From assembly GCA_022827345.1 (NCBI GenBank), contig JAJDTB010000027.1, positions 186,001 to 250,000 of the forward strand: a stretch of DNA of 64,000 nucleotides, read 5' to 3'. Position 1 is the first letter of the stretch, and every line of letters begins with the position of its first letter. The notes beneath the pieces were generated by a model, which saw only the letters and a program-made list of their open reading frames with translations, was not told where the DNA came from and did no database searches. Of this stretch, positions 49,120-58,483 are shown piece by piece. The stretch comes from Gemmatimonadota bacterium. Its GTDB lineage: Bacteria > Gemmatimonadota > Gemmatimonadetes > Longimicrobiales > Gaopeijiaceae. A program made the translations under genes and the position numbers.

Positions 49120-52002
49120 TCAGTCCTCGCCTTCGGCCGCGGCGTACGCCTCGATCGGGGCGCAGGTGCATATCAGGTTTCTGTCCCCGTGGGCGTTGTT
49201 CACCCGGCCCACATGCGGCCAGAACTTGTATTCGCGCAGCCACGGCGCCGGAAAAGCCGCCTGTTTGCGCGTGTATCCGTGGGTCCAGGTCTCGGCCGTA
49301 ACCTCGCGGGCCGTGTGCGGAGCGTTCTTGAGCGCGTTGTCCTGCCGGTCCTGCAGGCCCAGTTCGACCTGCTCGATCTCGGCGCGTATGGAAACGAGGG
49401 CCGCGCAGAAGCGATCCAACTCCGCCTTCGACTCGCTCTCGGTGGGTTCGATCATGATCGTCCCGGGGACCGGGAACGCGATCGTCGGCGCGTGGAACCC
49501 GTAGTCCATCAGGCGCTTCGCGACGTCTTCCTCGGTGATCCCGGTGATCTTCTTGAGGGGACGGATGTCGATGATGAACTCGTGGGCCACGCGGCCGCTC
49601 CCGCTGCCCCACCAGTACAGGACTTCGAAGTAGTCCTCCAGGCGCACGGCCATGTAGTTGGCGCTCAGGATCGCCGTCTGCGTCGCCGCAGTGACGCCGT
49701 CGCGCCCGAGAAGCGCGATGTAGGCCCACGAGATGAGCAGGATGCTCGCGCTGCCCCATGGCGCCGCCGACACGGGCCCGATGGCGGCCTCGCCGCCGGT
49801 CGGCACCACCGGGTGGCCGGGCAGATGCGGCGCCAGTTCGGCGGTCGCGCAGATCGGCCCCATCCCGGGACCGCCGCCGCCGTGGGGGATCGCGAAGGTC
49901 TTGTGGAGGTTGATGTGGATGACGTCCGCGCCGTAGTCGCCGGGGCGGCACAGTCCCACCTGCGCATTCAGGTTGGCGCCGTCGAGATAGACGTAGCCGC
50001 CGTGGCGGTGCACGATGTCGCAGACGTTGCTGATCTCCTCCTCGAAGACGCCGTGGGTGGACGGATAGGTCACCATCACCGCGGCGAGGCGGTCCGCGTG
50101 CTTCTCCGCCTTGGCCGCCAGGTCCTCCACGTCCACGTTGCCGCGCGCATCGCATCGCACCACCACCACCTTCATCCCGGCCAGCACGGCGCTCGCCGGG
50201 TTGGTGCCGTGCGCTGACGACGGAATCAGGCAGATGTCGCGGTGGTGCTCGCCCTTTGCATGATGCCGGGCGCGGATCACAAGCAGGCCGGTGTATTCTC
50301 CCTGCGCCCCCGAATTGGGCTGGAGAGAAACAGCAGGCAGACCGCTGATCTCGGCTAGCCAGTCGCTGAGATCCGACACGATCCGCGCGTAGCCGGCTGC
50401 CTGGTCCCGCGGCGCGAAGGGGTGCAGCTGGCCGAACTCGGGCCAGGTGACCGGTGTCATCTGCGTGGTCGCGTTCAGCTTCATCGTGCACGACCCCAGC
50501 GGGATCATGCTGGTGTTGAGGGACAGGTCCCTCGACTCCAGGCGGTGGATGTAGCGCAGCATCTCCGTCTCGGAGTGGTACGAGCTGAAGACCGGGTGGG
50601 TCAGGTAATCGCTCGTGCGCCCGAAGGGGGCCGGATAGTCGCCCGGCTCGTGGGATGCGGCCAGGCGCTCCGCCTTCATATCCGCGCCGAAGACGGTCAG
50701 CAGGTCGTCCAGGTCCGCTGGCGTTACGGTCTCGTCCAGGGCGATACCCAGCGTGCCGTCCCCGAAGTCGCGGAGGTTGATGCGCTTTTCCCGGGCTCCC
50801 GCGAGCACGCTCTCCACCGTGGCCGCCGGCCTCACGCGCAACGTGTCGAAGAAGGTCTTGTGGACGACGGTGTTGCCCGCCAGTTCAAGACCGAGTGCAA
50901 GCGTCGCGGTCTGCTTGCGAATGCGCTGGGCGATCCGCCGGATTCCCTCGGGCCCGTGATAGACCGCATACATCCCGGCCATCACGGCCAGGAGCACCTG
51001 CGCCGTACAGATGTTCGAGGTGGCCTTCTCGCGGCGGATGTGCTGCTCGCGCGTCTGCAGGGCCATGCGCAGCGCCGGATTGCCGTGCCGGTCGACCGAC
51101 ACCCCGATGATCCGCCCGGGAAGCTGCCGCTTGAACTTCTCCCGGCTCGCGATGTAGGCCGCGTGGGGACCGCCGTAGCCCATCGGCACGCCAAAGCGCT
51201 GCGCATTGCCGACGGCGACATCCGCGCCGAAGTCCCCCGGCGGCGTCAGCAGGGCCAGCGACATCAGGTCGGCGGCCACCACGACATGGCTTCCCGCCGC
51301 GTGGGCCGCGTCGCAGAGGGCGCGGTAGTCGTGCACGGCGCCATCGGTGGCCGGGTACTGCAGCAGCGCCCCGAAGACATGGTGGTCGAAGGCGAAGTCG
51401 GCACTCGGCCCCACCCTGACCTCGATGCCCAGCGGTTCGGCCCGCGTGGTGACGACCCCGATCGTCTGTGGATGGCAATCCTCCGCGACGAGGAACACGT
51501 GCCCGCGCCTGCGCCGACCCTGTCCGTACAGCATCGACATGGCTTCGGCCGCGGCGGTTCCTTCATCCAGGAGGGACGCGTTGGCGATCTCGAGGCCCGT
51601 AAGGTCCATGACCGCCGTCTGGAAGTTGAGCAGCGCCTCCAGCCGGCCCTGCGCAATCTCGGCCTGATACGGTGTGTACTGTGTGTACCAGCCCGGGTTT
51701 TCGAGGATGTTCCTCTGAATCACCCCCGGGGTGATCGTCCCGGAGTACCCCATCCCCAGGTAGCTGCGCCACACGTCGTTCTCGGCGGCGATCTCCCGCA
51801 GGCGCCGGAGCAATTCGGCTTCCGGCACCCCTTCGGGAATGTCCAGCGCCCTCCTGAAGCGGATCGTGGAAGGGACGGTCTCGTCCATGAGCTCGTCGAG
51901 ACTCGAGCACCCGACAACCTCGAGCATCTCCTGCACATCGCTGTCGCCGGGCCCCAGGTGCCGCGCGACGAAATCGGGGGGGTGGCCTATCGGTGTGCGC
52001 AC
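49120..52002 (-). CDS. gcvP: Glycine dehydrogenase (decarboxylating), full-length P-protein
   Basis: 960 residues, the fused form with both halves (N-terminal non-catalytic and C-terminal PLP half) in one chain. The Schiff-base Lys is in [17 protein letters not shown]. It opens with [10 protein letters not shown], ends with [19 protein letters not shown]-dependent decarboxylation of glycine transfers the aminomethyl group to lipoylated GcvH. GTG start at 52002 shares one base with the gcvH stop (TAGTG), so they are coupled. No gcvT lies nearby. Confidence 0.97.
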   Translation of the reverse strand: MRTPIGHPPDFVARHLGPGDSDVQEMLEVVGCSSLDELMDETVPSTIRFRRALDIPEGVPEAELLRRLREIAAENDVWRSYLGMGYSGTITPGVIQRNILENPGWYTQYTPYQAEIAQGRLEALLNFQTAVMDLTGLEIANASLLDEGTAAAEAMSMLYGQGRRRRGHVFLVAEDCHPQTIGVVTTRAEPLGIEVRVGPSADFAFDHHVFGALLQYPATDGAVHDYRALCDAAHAAGSHVVVAADLMSLALLTPPGDFGADVAVGNAQRFGVPMGYGGPHAAYIASREKFKRQLPGRIIGVSVDRHGNPALRMALQTREQHIRREKATSNICTAQVLLAVMAGMYAVYHGPEGIRRIAQRIRKQTATLALGLELAGNTVVHKTFFDTLRVRPAATVESVLAGAREKRINLRDFGDGTLGIALDETVTPADLDDLLTVFGADMKAERLAASHEPGDYPAPFGRTSDYLTHPVFSSYHSETEMLRYIHRLESRDLSLNTSMIPLGSCTMKLNATTQMTPVTWPEFGQLHPFAPRDQAAGYARIVSDLSDWLAEISGLPAVSLQPNSGAQGEYTGLLVIRARHHAKGEHHRDICLIPSSAHGTNPASAVLAGMKVVVVRCDARGNVDVEDLAAKAEKHADRLAAVMVTYPSTHGVFEEEISNVCDIVHRHGGYVYLDGANLNAQVGLCRPGDYGADVIHINLHKTFAIPHGGGGPGMGPICATAELAPHLPGHPVVPTGGEAAIGPVSAAPWGSASILLISWAYIALLGRDGVTAATQTAILSANYMAVRLEDYFEVLYWWGSGSGRVAHEFIIDIRPLKKITGITEEDVAKRLMDYGFHAPTIAFPVPGTIMIEPTESESKAELDRFCAALVSIRAEIEQVELGLQDRQDNALKNAPHTAREVTAETWTHGYTRKQAAFPAPWLREYKFWPHVGRVNNAHGDRNLICTCAPIEAYAAAEGED

Positions 52003-52391
52003 TATTCGCCGATGTGCCCCGCGTAGCCGCCCACATCCATCAGTTCGTCCACTTCGCCGGGATCGTCCACCCGCAGCGAGATCATCCACCCCTCGCCGTA
52101 CGGGTCCGTGTTCACGAGCGAGGGGTCGTCGTCGAGGGCTTCGTTGATGTCGACGACCTCGCCCGCGACCGGACAGTACAGGTCGCTGACCGCCTTCACC
52201 GCCTCGATCGTGCCAAAGGTCTCCATCGGCGCGAAGCTCTCGCCCGGTTCCGGCAGTTCGACGTATACCACATCACCGAGCTCTCCCTGAGCGTAGTCGG
52301 TGATCCCGACGAGAAAGACACCGGGCTCGTCCGTCTCCTTCAGGTATTCGTGCTCTTCCGTGTACTTGAGTCCGTCGGGTATGTGAGACAT
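52002..52391 (-). CDS. gcvH: Glycine cleavage system H protein
   Basis: 129 residues. The lipoyl Lys is in [19 protein letters not shown]-terminal [13 protein letters not shown] and [14 protein letters not shown] are standard. It shuttles the aminomethyl group and electrons among P, T and L proteins. It is first in gcvH-gcvP-UPF0173-lipM. A leader with a hairpin and a T-run precedes it on the same strand. Confidence 0.97.
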   Translation of the reverse strand: MSHIPDGLKYTEEHEYLKETDEPGVFLVGITDYAQGELGDVVYVELPEPGESFAPMETFGTIEAVKAVSDLYCPVAGEVVDINEALDDDPSLVNTDPYGEGWMISLRVDDPGEVDELMDVGGYAGHIGE

Positions 52392-52449
52392 CTTCTGGCG
52401 TCTCCGCTGCAGGTTGTCCGGGGTGGTGGGGTTGGATCGGGAGCGACAG

Positions 52450-52511
52450 AAAAAAAGCCGTCAACGGCCAAGGCGTCAAGCGCGACCGTGCCGTTTCGCG
52501 CGCGTTTGGCC
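52450..52511 (-). promoter_or_regulatory. Stem-loop and T-run in the gcvH leader, possible attenuator
   Basis: On the minus strand, GGCCAA pairs with TTGGCC about 40 bases on, with inner CGCGCG/GCGCG pairing. A short GCCG-TTGA-CGGC hairpin followed by seven T residues comes next (T-run 52456-52450). No minus-strand gene lies upstream, so a terminator here would act on the gcvH leader itself. I looked for a glycine riboswitch core and did not find one. Confidence 0.4.
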
Positions 52512-52608
52512 TGTTGGTTACATTACCGATCTCCGGGGGATGCCGGTGAATCCCGTCTCCCTCGGACTCACGGAACCCTGCTGCAAACCGCCGGTGTACG
52601 GAGAAGGC

Positions 52609-53772
52609 ATGACCACCCTGGCCCACCCCCCCGCGCTGACGATACTCGGCGAAGAGGAGGCGATGTTTCGCGATGCGGTTCGCGAATTCGCCCAGTCGGA
52701 GGTGGCGCCCAGGGTCGCGCGCATGGAGGCGGCCGGAGAGATCGATTCCGAGCTGATCTCCATGTTCTTCGAGCTCGGCTTCATGGGCATCGAGGTCCCC
52801 GAGCACTACGGGGGCATCGGCAGCAACTTCTTCACCGCCGCCATCGTCGTCGAGGAGCTCTCGCGTGTCGATCCGTCGGTCGCGGTCTTGGTCGACGTCC
52901 AGAACACCCTCGTCAACAATGCCCTGATCACGTGGGGCACGCAGGAGCAGCTGGGGCGTTTCCTCCCCAGGCTCGCGGCGGGTACCGTGGGCGCCTACGC
53001 CCTCTCCGAAGCGGGCAGCGGTTCGGACGCGTTCGCGCTTCTCCTGCGCGCCGTTCCGGACGGGGACGACTGGGTCCTCAACGGACGCAAGATGTGGATC
53101 ACGAACGGCGCCGAGGCCGGCATCTACATCATCTTCGCCAGTGTGAGACCGGAGCTGGGCTACAAGGGCATCACGGCCTTTCTGGTGGAACGGGACATGC
53201 CGGGGTTTTCGGTCGGCAAGAAGGAGGACAAGCTCGGCATTCGCGCGTCCTCCACCACCGAACTGATTCTGGACGACGTGCGCGTCCCCGCGGGCAACAT
53301 CCTGGGCGAAGTGGGCAAGGGCTACAAGGTCGCGATCGAGACGCTCAACGAGGGACGCATCGGGATCGGTGCGCAGATGCTGGGACTGGCCCAGGGCGCT
53401 TTCGATCACACGGTGAAGTACGTGCAGGAGCGGGAGCAGTTCGGCCGGCCCGTCGCCGAGTTTCAGGGTGTTCAGTTTCAGCTGGCCGAAATGGCCACGG
53501 ATATCGAGGCTGCCCGCCTCATGGTGTACAACGCGGCGCGATTGAAGGACGGCGGGGCCCCGTTCCTGCGGGAAGCCGCCATGGCCAAGCTCCATGCGTC
53601 CCAGATGGCCCAGAGGGTATCTTCACTGTGCATCGATCTGCACGGCGGGTACGGTTTTACACGGGAGTACGCGGTCGAGAAGTTCTACCGGGACGCCAAG
53701 ATCGGGACGATCTACGAGGGAACCAGCAACATGCAGCTTCAGACCATCGCAAAGGACCTGCTCCGGGGCTGA
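52609..53772 (+). CDS. Acyl-CoA dehydrogenase
   Basis: 387 residues. FAD/substrate blocks: LGFMGIEVPEHYGG, YALSEAGSGSDAFAL, WVLNGRKMWITNGAEA, and the catalytic Glu region GGYGFTREYAVEKFYRDAKI (short/medium-chain position), plus IYEGTSNMQLQTIAKDL. This is the SCAD/MCAD or isobutyryl type. It oxidises an acyl-CoA to 2-enoyl-CoA, passing electrons to ETF. ATG at 52609 is preceded by GGAGAAGG. It is divergent from gcvH and followed by tatA after 45 bases. Confidence 0.95.
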   Translation: MTTLAHPPALTILGEEEAMFRDAVREFAQSEVAPRVARMEAAGEIDSELISMFFELGFMGIEVPEHYGGIGSNFFTAAIVVEELSRVDPSVAVLVDVQNTLVNNALITWGTQEQLGRFLPRLAAGTVGAYALSEAGSGSDAFALLLRAVPDGDDWVLNGRKMWITNGAEAGIYIIFASVRPELGYKGITAFLVERDMPGFSVGKKEDKLGIRASSTTELILDDVRVPAGNILGEVGKGYKVAIETLNEGRIGIGAQMLGLAQGAFDHTVKYVQEREQFGRPVAEFQGVQFQLAEMATDIEAARLMVYNAARLKDGGAPFLREAAMAKLHASQMAQRVSSLCIDLHGGYGFTREYAVEKFYRDAKIGTIYEGTSNMQLQTIAKDLLRG

Positions 53773-53817
53773 AGGGGCGCGGCTTTCGCCCCCGGTCCCC
53801 GAGCGAAGGGAGATCAC

Positions 53818-53997
53818 ATGGGAGCAATAGGTATCCGGGAGATCCTTTTCGTGCTGGTCGTGATCGTGCTGATTTTCGGCGCCAAGCGCATCCCCCAGAT
53901 CGCCTCCGGACTGGGTTCGGGCATCCGCAACTTCAAGGGGTCGCTTCGCGCGGGCAGCCAGGCCGATTCCGAAGACGTTGACGACCGGGAACGCTAG
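53818..53997 (+). CDS. tatA: Twin-arginine translocase subunit TatA (short)
   Basis: 59 residues, a small gene easily missed. One N-terminal TM segment (REILFVLVVIVLIFGAKRIP) with the conserved FG hinge, then the amphipathic helix ASGLGSGIRNFKGSL and an acidic tail. GGGAG lies six bases upstream of the ATG. It would form the Tat channel with TatC (elsewhere). ActB, with its twin-arginine signal, is a likely client in this window. It overlaps the MFS gene by 20 bases. Confidence 0.9.
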   Translation: MGAIGIREILFVLVVIVLIFGAKRIPQIASGLGSGIRNFKGSLRAGSQADSEDVDDRER

Positions 53998-55207
53998 CGG
54001 CCCGGAGAGTTCGGGGCGGGGCGGGGCGACAAGGGAGACCCGGCGTCTCCCTCTGCTGTTCCTTACGGTACTGGTCGACCTCGTCGGTTTCGGCATCGTA
54101 CTGCCGCTCCTCCCTCTCTATGCCCGTGATTTCGGTGCCGACGGGATTCAGACGGGACTGCTGGTCAGCGTCTATTCCCTCGTGCAGCTCGTCATGGCAC
54201 CGATCTGGGGACGGATTTCCGATCGGGTGGGACGGCGTCCGGTCCTCATACTGGGACTTCTGGGAAGCGGGGCGGCGTACCTGGTGTTCGCGAATGCCGG
54301 TTCGCTGGCCACGCTGTTCCTTTCCCGCATCGTGGGCGGGATCGGGGGCTCCACCATTCCCGTGGCGCAGGCCTACATCGCCGATGTGACGCCTCCCGAG
54401 CGGAGAGCCGGCAACATGGGGCTGATCGGCGCCGCCTTCGGACTCGGCTTCGTCATCGGCCCCATGCTGGGCGGCATTCTCTCGGGAGTGTCGCCCGGCG
54501 CCCCGACCGCCCCGGGCTACACCGCCGCGGCACTCTGCGTCCTCAACGCCTTCGCAGCCGTCCTCTTCCTGCCCGAATCGCGCCGGCCCGGCGTCACCGC
54601 CAGGACCGGGCGCTTCAATCTGCGCAGCTCGGTGGCCCACGCCGCCTCGTCCCGGCAGATCCTCTTCATCCTCGGGACCTACCTGGTCGTGACGATGGCC
54701 TTCGCCACCCTTCAGCCGACCCTGTCGCTGCTCGCAGCCGCGCGGTTCGGGCTGGGAGCCCGCGAGGCGGGGTACCTGTTCGCGCTGCTGGGAGTGGTCT
54801 CGGCAATCGTTCAGGGTGGGCTCGTGCGCAGGATCGTGCCCCGAACCGGTGAACGCTCCCTCCTGCTCCTCAGTGCGTTGCCGTTTTGCCTCGGACTGAT
54901 CGTCATGGGCGCATCCGCGACCACGCCCGGCTTCCTTGCCGGCCTGGTCCTGGTCGGCATCGGCTACGGCGGCACGATCCCCAGTGTGCTGGGACTCCTG
55001 TCGCGCTCGGTCGAGCCGAAGCGGCAGGGTGCGATTCTGGGGCTGGGCCAGAGCGTGGGCTCCCTGGCGCGGGTGCTGGGACCGGGCATGGCCGGCGCGC
55101 TCTTCGACGTGCGCCTGTCGCTGCCCTATTTCGCGGGCGCGATGCTCATTGTCGCGGCCACCCTGCTGGCGGGCAGGGTGCGCCAACCCGGGGAGCAGTC
55201 CGCGTGA
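53978..55207 (+). CDS. Major facilitator superfamily transporter (TetA/DHA1-like)
   Basis: 409 residues from a TTG within the end of tatA. Twelve TM segments. The DHA1 motif A is present as MAPIWGRISDRVGRRPVLILG and motif C as GAAFGLGFVIGPMLGG. LVDLVGFGIVLPLLPLYA at the start is typical of TetA(C)-like and multidrug exporters. The proton-driven substrate is unknown. The stop overlaps the next GTG (GTGA). Confidence 0.88.
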   Translation: MTTGNASGPESSGRGGATRETRRLPLLFLTVLVDLVGFGIVLPLLPLYARDFGADGIQTGLLVSVYSLVQLVMAPIWGRISDRVGRRPVLILGLLGSGAAYLVFANAGSLATLFLSRIVGGIGGSTIPVAQAYIADVTPPERRAGNMGLIGAAFGLGFVIGPMLGGILSGVSPGAPTAPGYTAAALCVLNAFAAVLFLPESRRPGVTARTGRFNLRSSVAHAASSRQILFILGTYLVVTMAFATLQPTLSLLAAARFGLGAREAGYLFALLGVVSAIVQGGLVRRIVPRTGERSLLLLSALPFCLGLIVMGASATTPGFLAGLVLVGIGYGGTIPSVLGLLSRSVEPKRQGAILGLGQSVGSLARVLGPGMAGALFDVRLSLPYFAGAMLIVAATLLAGRVRQPGEQSA

Positions 55208-55935
55208 GCCTGACCGTCGTCCTCCACGAACCCCAGGATCTCGTGAACATCGCCGGGGTCGTGCGGGCGATGGCCAACATGGGACTGTTGCGCCTAACCG
55301 TGGTCGACCCGGCGGAGTTCGACCCGTGGAGGATTACGGGGATCGCGCACAGGACCAACCACATCGTGGACCGCATCAGGCGGGCCGACACCCTGGACGA
55401 GGCGCTTGCGGACGCAACGTACGTGGTGGGCACATCGGCGCGTGCGCGCACCGCGCAGCGCAACTACCGCCGCCCGCGCGAACTGGCCGCCACGATGCAA
55501 CGGCGTTCCCGTGAAGGTTCGGTCGCGCTCGTCTTCGGACGCGAAGACCGCGGCCTCTCGAACGAAGCGCTCGATCGCTGTCACGACGTGCTGGTCATCC
55601 CCACCGACCCGGAGCATTCGTCGCTCAATCTGGCCCAGGCCGTCCTGCTGATCAGCTACGAGCTCTTTCTGGCCGGGGGCATCGAACCGGAGCCTCTGCC
55701 GCGGGGGAAGCGGTCGCTGGGGCCCGCAACGGCTGCCGAGCTCGAAGAGATGTACGGCGCGCTGAAGCAGGGACTGGCCCGGATCGAGTTCTTCAAGGCC
55801 CGCAAGCCCGAGAGCGTGATGAGGGTCCTTCGCACCATCTTCGGGCGCACCGGCCTGGACGCGCACGAAGCCCGCCTCGTGCGTTCGATCGGGTACGAAC
55901 TGCGGAACTGGGCCGACCGCCAGACCGATATGTAA
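55204..55935 (+). CDS. SPOUT tRNA/rRNA methyltransferase, TrmJ-like
   Basis: 243 residues from a GTG overlapping the MFS stop. SPOUT family features: LHEPQDLVNIAGVVRAMANMG at the N-terminus, ARTAQRNYRRPREL, LVFGREDRGLSNEALDRC (the knot's SAM-binding loop) and IPTDPEHSSLNLAQAVLLISYE. Members 2'-O-methylate position 32 of tRNA (TrmJ) or positions in rRNA. A C-terminal helical extension (about 180-243) resembles that of TrmJ. The stop codon lies inside the first half-site of the 39-bp dyad copy C. Confidence 0.88.
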   Translation: MSLTVVLHEPQDLVNIAGVVRAMANMGLLRLTVVDPAEFDPWRITGIAHRTNHIVDRIRRADTLDEALADATYVVGTSARARTAQRNYRRPRELAATMQRRSREGSVALVFGREDRGLSNEALDRCHDVLVIPTDPEHSSLNLAQAVLLISYELFLAGGIEPEPLPRGKRSLGPATAAELEEMYGALKQGLARIEFFKARKPESVMRVLRTIFGRTGLDAHEARLVRSIGYELRNWADRQTDM

Positions 55936-55969
55936 CGACAACATTACATGTTGTAATGTTTACCTTACA
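55931..55969. repeat. 39-bp AT-rich double dyad, copy C (best conserved)
   Basis: Plus strand: TGTAA-N8-TTACA, three bases, TGTAA-N8-TTACA; all four half-sites are perfect. The centre reads AACATTACA-TGT-TGTAATGTT, itself a palindrome. It overlaps the TrmJ-like stop codon and lies between convergent trmJ-like and actF genes. Confidence 0.82.
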
Positions 55970-55986
55970 ATCGGCGGACCGGCCGC

Positions 55987-57288
55987 CTACCCCTCCGCCT
56001 CAAGCGGCTCCGGGTCCACCGGCGGCTGCCAGATCTGCATCGCGGGGAAGGTCGACAGGAACCACCGCACCGAGATGAGGAACAGGCCCAGGAACATCAG
56101 GCCGATCAGAGGCGTCGCGACCGAGAACACGGGATCGCCCTCGTGGTGGAGAGACGGGAAGATCAGCATGTAGTGCCAGAGCCAGAGTCCCCCCAGCACC
56201 ACCATCGCAAAGCCCTGCAGGATCTGCGGCGTCTTCTTCGGGCGCACGCCGAGAAGGCCCCCGAACGGCACCACGAAGCAGAGCACGATCACCGCCGCCG
56301 AAAGGCCGCCCCAGGGATCGCCCACCCGCGTGTTGATCCACGCCTGTTCCCATGGAAGCTTGCCGTACCAGATCACGATGTACTGGGACCAGAAGAGATA
56401 GGTCCAGAAGACCGTGAAGGCGAAGGTGAGCTTGCCAAGATCCCACAGGACCGCGGGGCCGACGTGTTCCCTGAAGCCCGGAGTACGGCGCTTGAAGGCC
56501 ACCGCCGCCACGGCCGTCGCCGCGAAGCCGCTCCAGAAGGCCCCCATGAAGAACCACCCGCCGAAGAGCGTCGAGAACCAGTGGGGCTCCAGCGACATCG
56601 CCCAGTCGAAGACCAGCATGGTCATGACCGCCGCGTAGACCAGCACCATGACCGGTGCCAGACGCGTCATCCGCTGATAGCTGCGTTCCTCCTCGGCCTC
56701 CTGGCCCGCCCATCCCCGGATCAAGCGTCGGTGCCACCGGTTTCTGCTGCCGCTCGCGTCGCGCTCCGCCGCCGTCTGCGCCTGTCCCACCCTGCCCAGG
56801 TCGGGCCGAATGGCCAGGTAGACGAAGCCCAGCCCCAGGCCGAACAGGATCAGCACCCCCACGAAGTTCCGGCTCAGCAGGAACGGGAGGTTCAGCCAAG
56901 CGGCCTTTTTCTGCACGATCGGGTCGTGCGCCATCATCTCGATCCACGGGAAGTAGTCCTCCCGCAGGTTGAACAGCATGGGAAGGAACAGGATGAACGC
57001 GATCGGCAGGTAGGCCGCAAAGGACTGGTGGATCCGCCGCACGGACCAGTTCCATTTCGCCTTCACCATCCACGTGACCGCCGCGACCATGACCCCGCCC
57101 ATGGCGATCGACGTGAAGTAGTTCCAGTTGACGACGTACGACTTCCACGCCAGCCCGGGATCCCGGAACAGCGTGACGAAAAACGACACGACGCCCACCA
57201 GCACCATGAGCTGAAGCACTCTGCCGAGCAGGCCGCCGCGCTCCAGGTAGCGGACCGGGATCGAGCCGGGGATCGAGTGCGAACTCAT
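55987..57288 (-). CDS. actF: Alternative complex III subunit ActF, quinol oxidoreductase membrane subunit
   Basis: 433 residues, about ten TM segments of the NrfD-like type. Blocks such as AFWSGFAATAVAAVAFKRR, WDLGKLTFAFTVFWTYLFWS and IWYGKLPWEQAW are shared by ActF proteins. With ActC it forms the two quinol-binding-type membrane subunits of the complex, which passes electrons from quinol to cytochrome c or directly to the oxidase. It is last in the actA-F minus-strand operon, three bases from actE. No oxidase genes follow in the window. Confidence 0.93.
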   Translation of the reverse strand: MSSHSIPGSIPVRYLERGGLLGRVLQLMVLVGVVSFFVTLFRDPGLAWKSYVVNWNYFTSIAMGGVMVAAVTWMVKAKWNWSVRRIHQSFAAYLPIAFILFLPMLFNLREDYFPWIEMMAHDPIVQKKAAWLNLPFLLSRNFVGVLILFGLGLGFVYLAIRPDLGRVGQAQTAAERDASGSRNRWHRRLIRGWAGQEAEEERSYQRMTRLAPVMVLVYAAVMTMLVFDWAMSLEPHWFSTLFGGWFFMGAFWSGFAATAVAAVAFKRRTPGFREHVGPAVLWDLGKLTFAFTVFWTYLFWSQYIVIWYGKLPWEQAWINTRVGDPWGGLSAAVIVLCFVVPFGGLLGVRPKKTPQILQGFAMVVLGGLWLWHYMLIFPSLHHEGDPVFSVATPLIGLMFLGLFLISVRWFLSTFPAMQIWQPPVDPEPLEAEG

Positions 57289-57291
57289 CGG

Positions 57292-57945
57292 TCAGCTCCC
57301 CGCCGCGCCGGCCACGGCTGCGGCCGCGGGCCCCTGCAGCTGTCTCACGTAGTTCACGATGTGCCAGCGGTCGTAGTGGGTTATCTGGTGGCCGTAGCCC
57401 GGCATTACGCCGCGTCCCACCCGGATCATGCCGTAGATGTAGCCGTCGCTCCGGGCGATCGCGACATCGCCGTTCAGCGGATAGGCGGCCATGAGCGGAT
57501 GGAGTTCGAAGATGTAGCCGGTGGTGCCGGCCCCGTCCGGTCCGTGGCAGACGATGCACACCCGCTCGTAGAGCTGCTCGCCGCGCGCCAGCGACTCCGG
57601 GGTCGGCGGCACCGGGTTGCTCAACGAATCGACCACCTCGGGCCGGTTGACGATGTCGTCCTGCGTGAAAGGCGGCGGCACGTCCGCAGCGCCCTCCGGC
57701 TGCCCCACATTGAGGTCGAAGGGCCCGGCCGGGTAGTTGCCCGCGGAGATCGGAACCGTGCCCTCCGGCGGCAGCAGCGTCATCTCGTAGGGGTCGAAGG
57801 AGGCCTGGTCGCGCATGCTGCGGCCGAAGATCGCCGCCATGGCATCGTCGAGGGGCGTGCACGCGCCGGTGCCCAGCACGGCCGCGCAGGCGGCCGCCAT
57901 CGCCGCCCGCCGGACGGGCAGCCGACCGCTCCTGGCCCTAGACAT
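57292..57945 (-). CDS. actE: Alternative complex III subunit ActE, monoheme cytochrome c lipoprotein
   Basis: 217 residues. Signal peptide ending in GTGAC (lipobox), so lipid-anchored on the periplasmic side. One CxxCH heme site in RVCIVCHGPDGAG; a later Met (VMPGYG) is the likely axial ligand. It passes electrons from the Act complex toward cytochrome c oxidase. The start overlaps actD by eight bases. Confidence 0.93.
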   Translation of the reverse strand: MSRARSGRLPVRRAAMAAACAAVLGTGACTPLDDAMAAIFGRSMRDQASFDPYEMTLLPPEGTVPISAGNYPAGPFDLNVGQPEGAADVPPPFTQDDIVNRPEVVDSLSNPVPPTPESLARGEQLYERVCIVCHGPDGAGTTGYIFELHPLMAAYPLNGDVAIARSDGYIYGMIRVGRGVMPGYGHQITHYDRWHIVNYVRQLQGPAAAAVAGAAGS

Positions 57946-58483
57946 CGAAGCCCTCCGGATCCTCCCGCAACTCGGCGGGCCCGAACCCCTCGAGGATCTC
58001 CTTCACCACATCGGCCCTGGCCGCCGGAGCGGTGACGTAAACGCCGAAGCTGCCGTTGGAGCACTCGGGGTGATACGCGACCATGCGCCGCAGGTTGGGC
58101 AGCCCCGCGTTGATGAAGAGCCCGATCACCGTGGACAGCGCACCGAAGAGGATCGCGCACTCGAAGGCGATCACCACGTAGGCCGGGATCGAGAAGATCG
58201 GCTTCCCTCCCGTGACCAGCGGCCAGTCCATCGATGTCCAGGTCGTGAAGGCGAATCCCGTCGCGGCACCCGTCATGGCGCCGGCCAGGGTGAACACGCG
58301 CACCGGGCTGTGCTTCAGGGCCAGGCCCTCTTCCAGGAGGTGGTGCTCGGGGAGCGGCGCGTAGGCCCGGAAGCCCTTGTGGCCCGCCGCCCGCAGCGCC
58401 TTGCACGCGTCGATGGTCGAGTCGAGGTGCTCGAAGAGCGCGAAGAAGCCCCGGTGCCCCTGACGACGCTTCGCCGGAATCAT
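57938..58483 (-). CDS. actD: Alternative complex III subunit ActD (DUF3341)
   Basis: 181 residues. Two central TM segments (VFTLAGAMTGAATGFAFTTW and PAYVVIAFECAILFGALSTV). The cytoplasmic parts have GFFALFEHLDSTIDACKALR and YHPECSNGSFGVYVTAP, typical of DUF3341. It has no cofactor and is structural. ATG at 58483 overlaps the actC stop (ATGA). Confidence 0.93.
   Translation of the reverse strand: MIPAKRRQGHRGFFALFEHLDSTIDACKALRAAGHKGFRAYAPLPEHHLLEEGLALKHSPVRVFTLAGAMTGAATGFAFTTWTSMDWPLVTGGKPIFSIPAYVVIAFECAILFGALSTVIGLFINAGLPNLRRMVAYHPECSNGSFGVYVTAPAARADVVKEILEGFGPAELREDPEGFDV

Noticed and set aside
52392-52608. Glycine riboswitch upstream of gcvH
   Set aside because: Neither strand shows the conserved aptamer core; only a hairpin and a T-run remain.
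55931-55969. Reading the 39-bp dyads as intrinsic terminators
   Set aside because: The stem is AT-rich and weak, there is no T-run after it, and copy B lies before a same-strand gene; a protein-binding site fits better.
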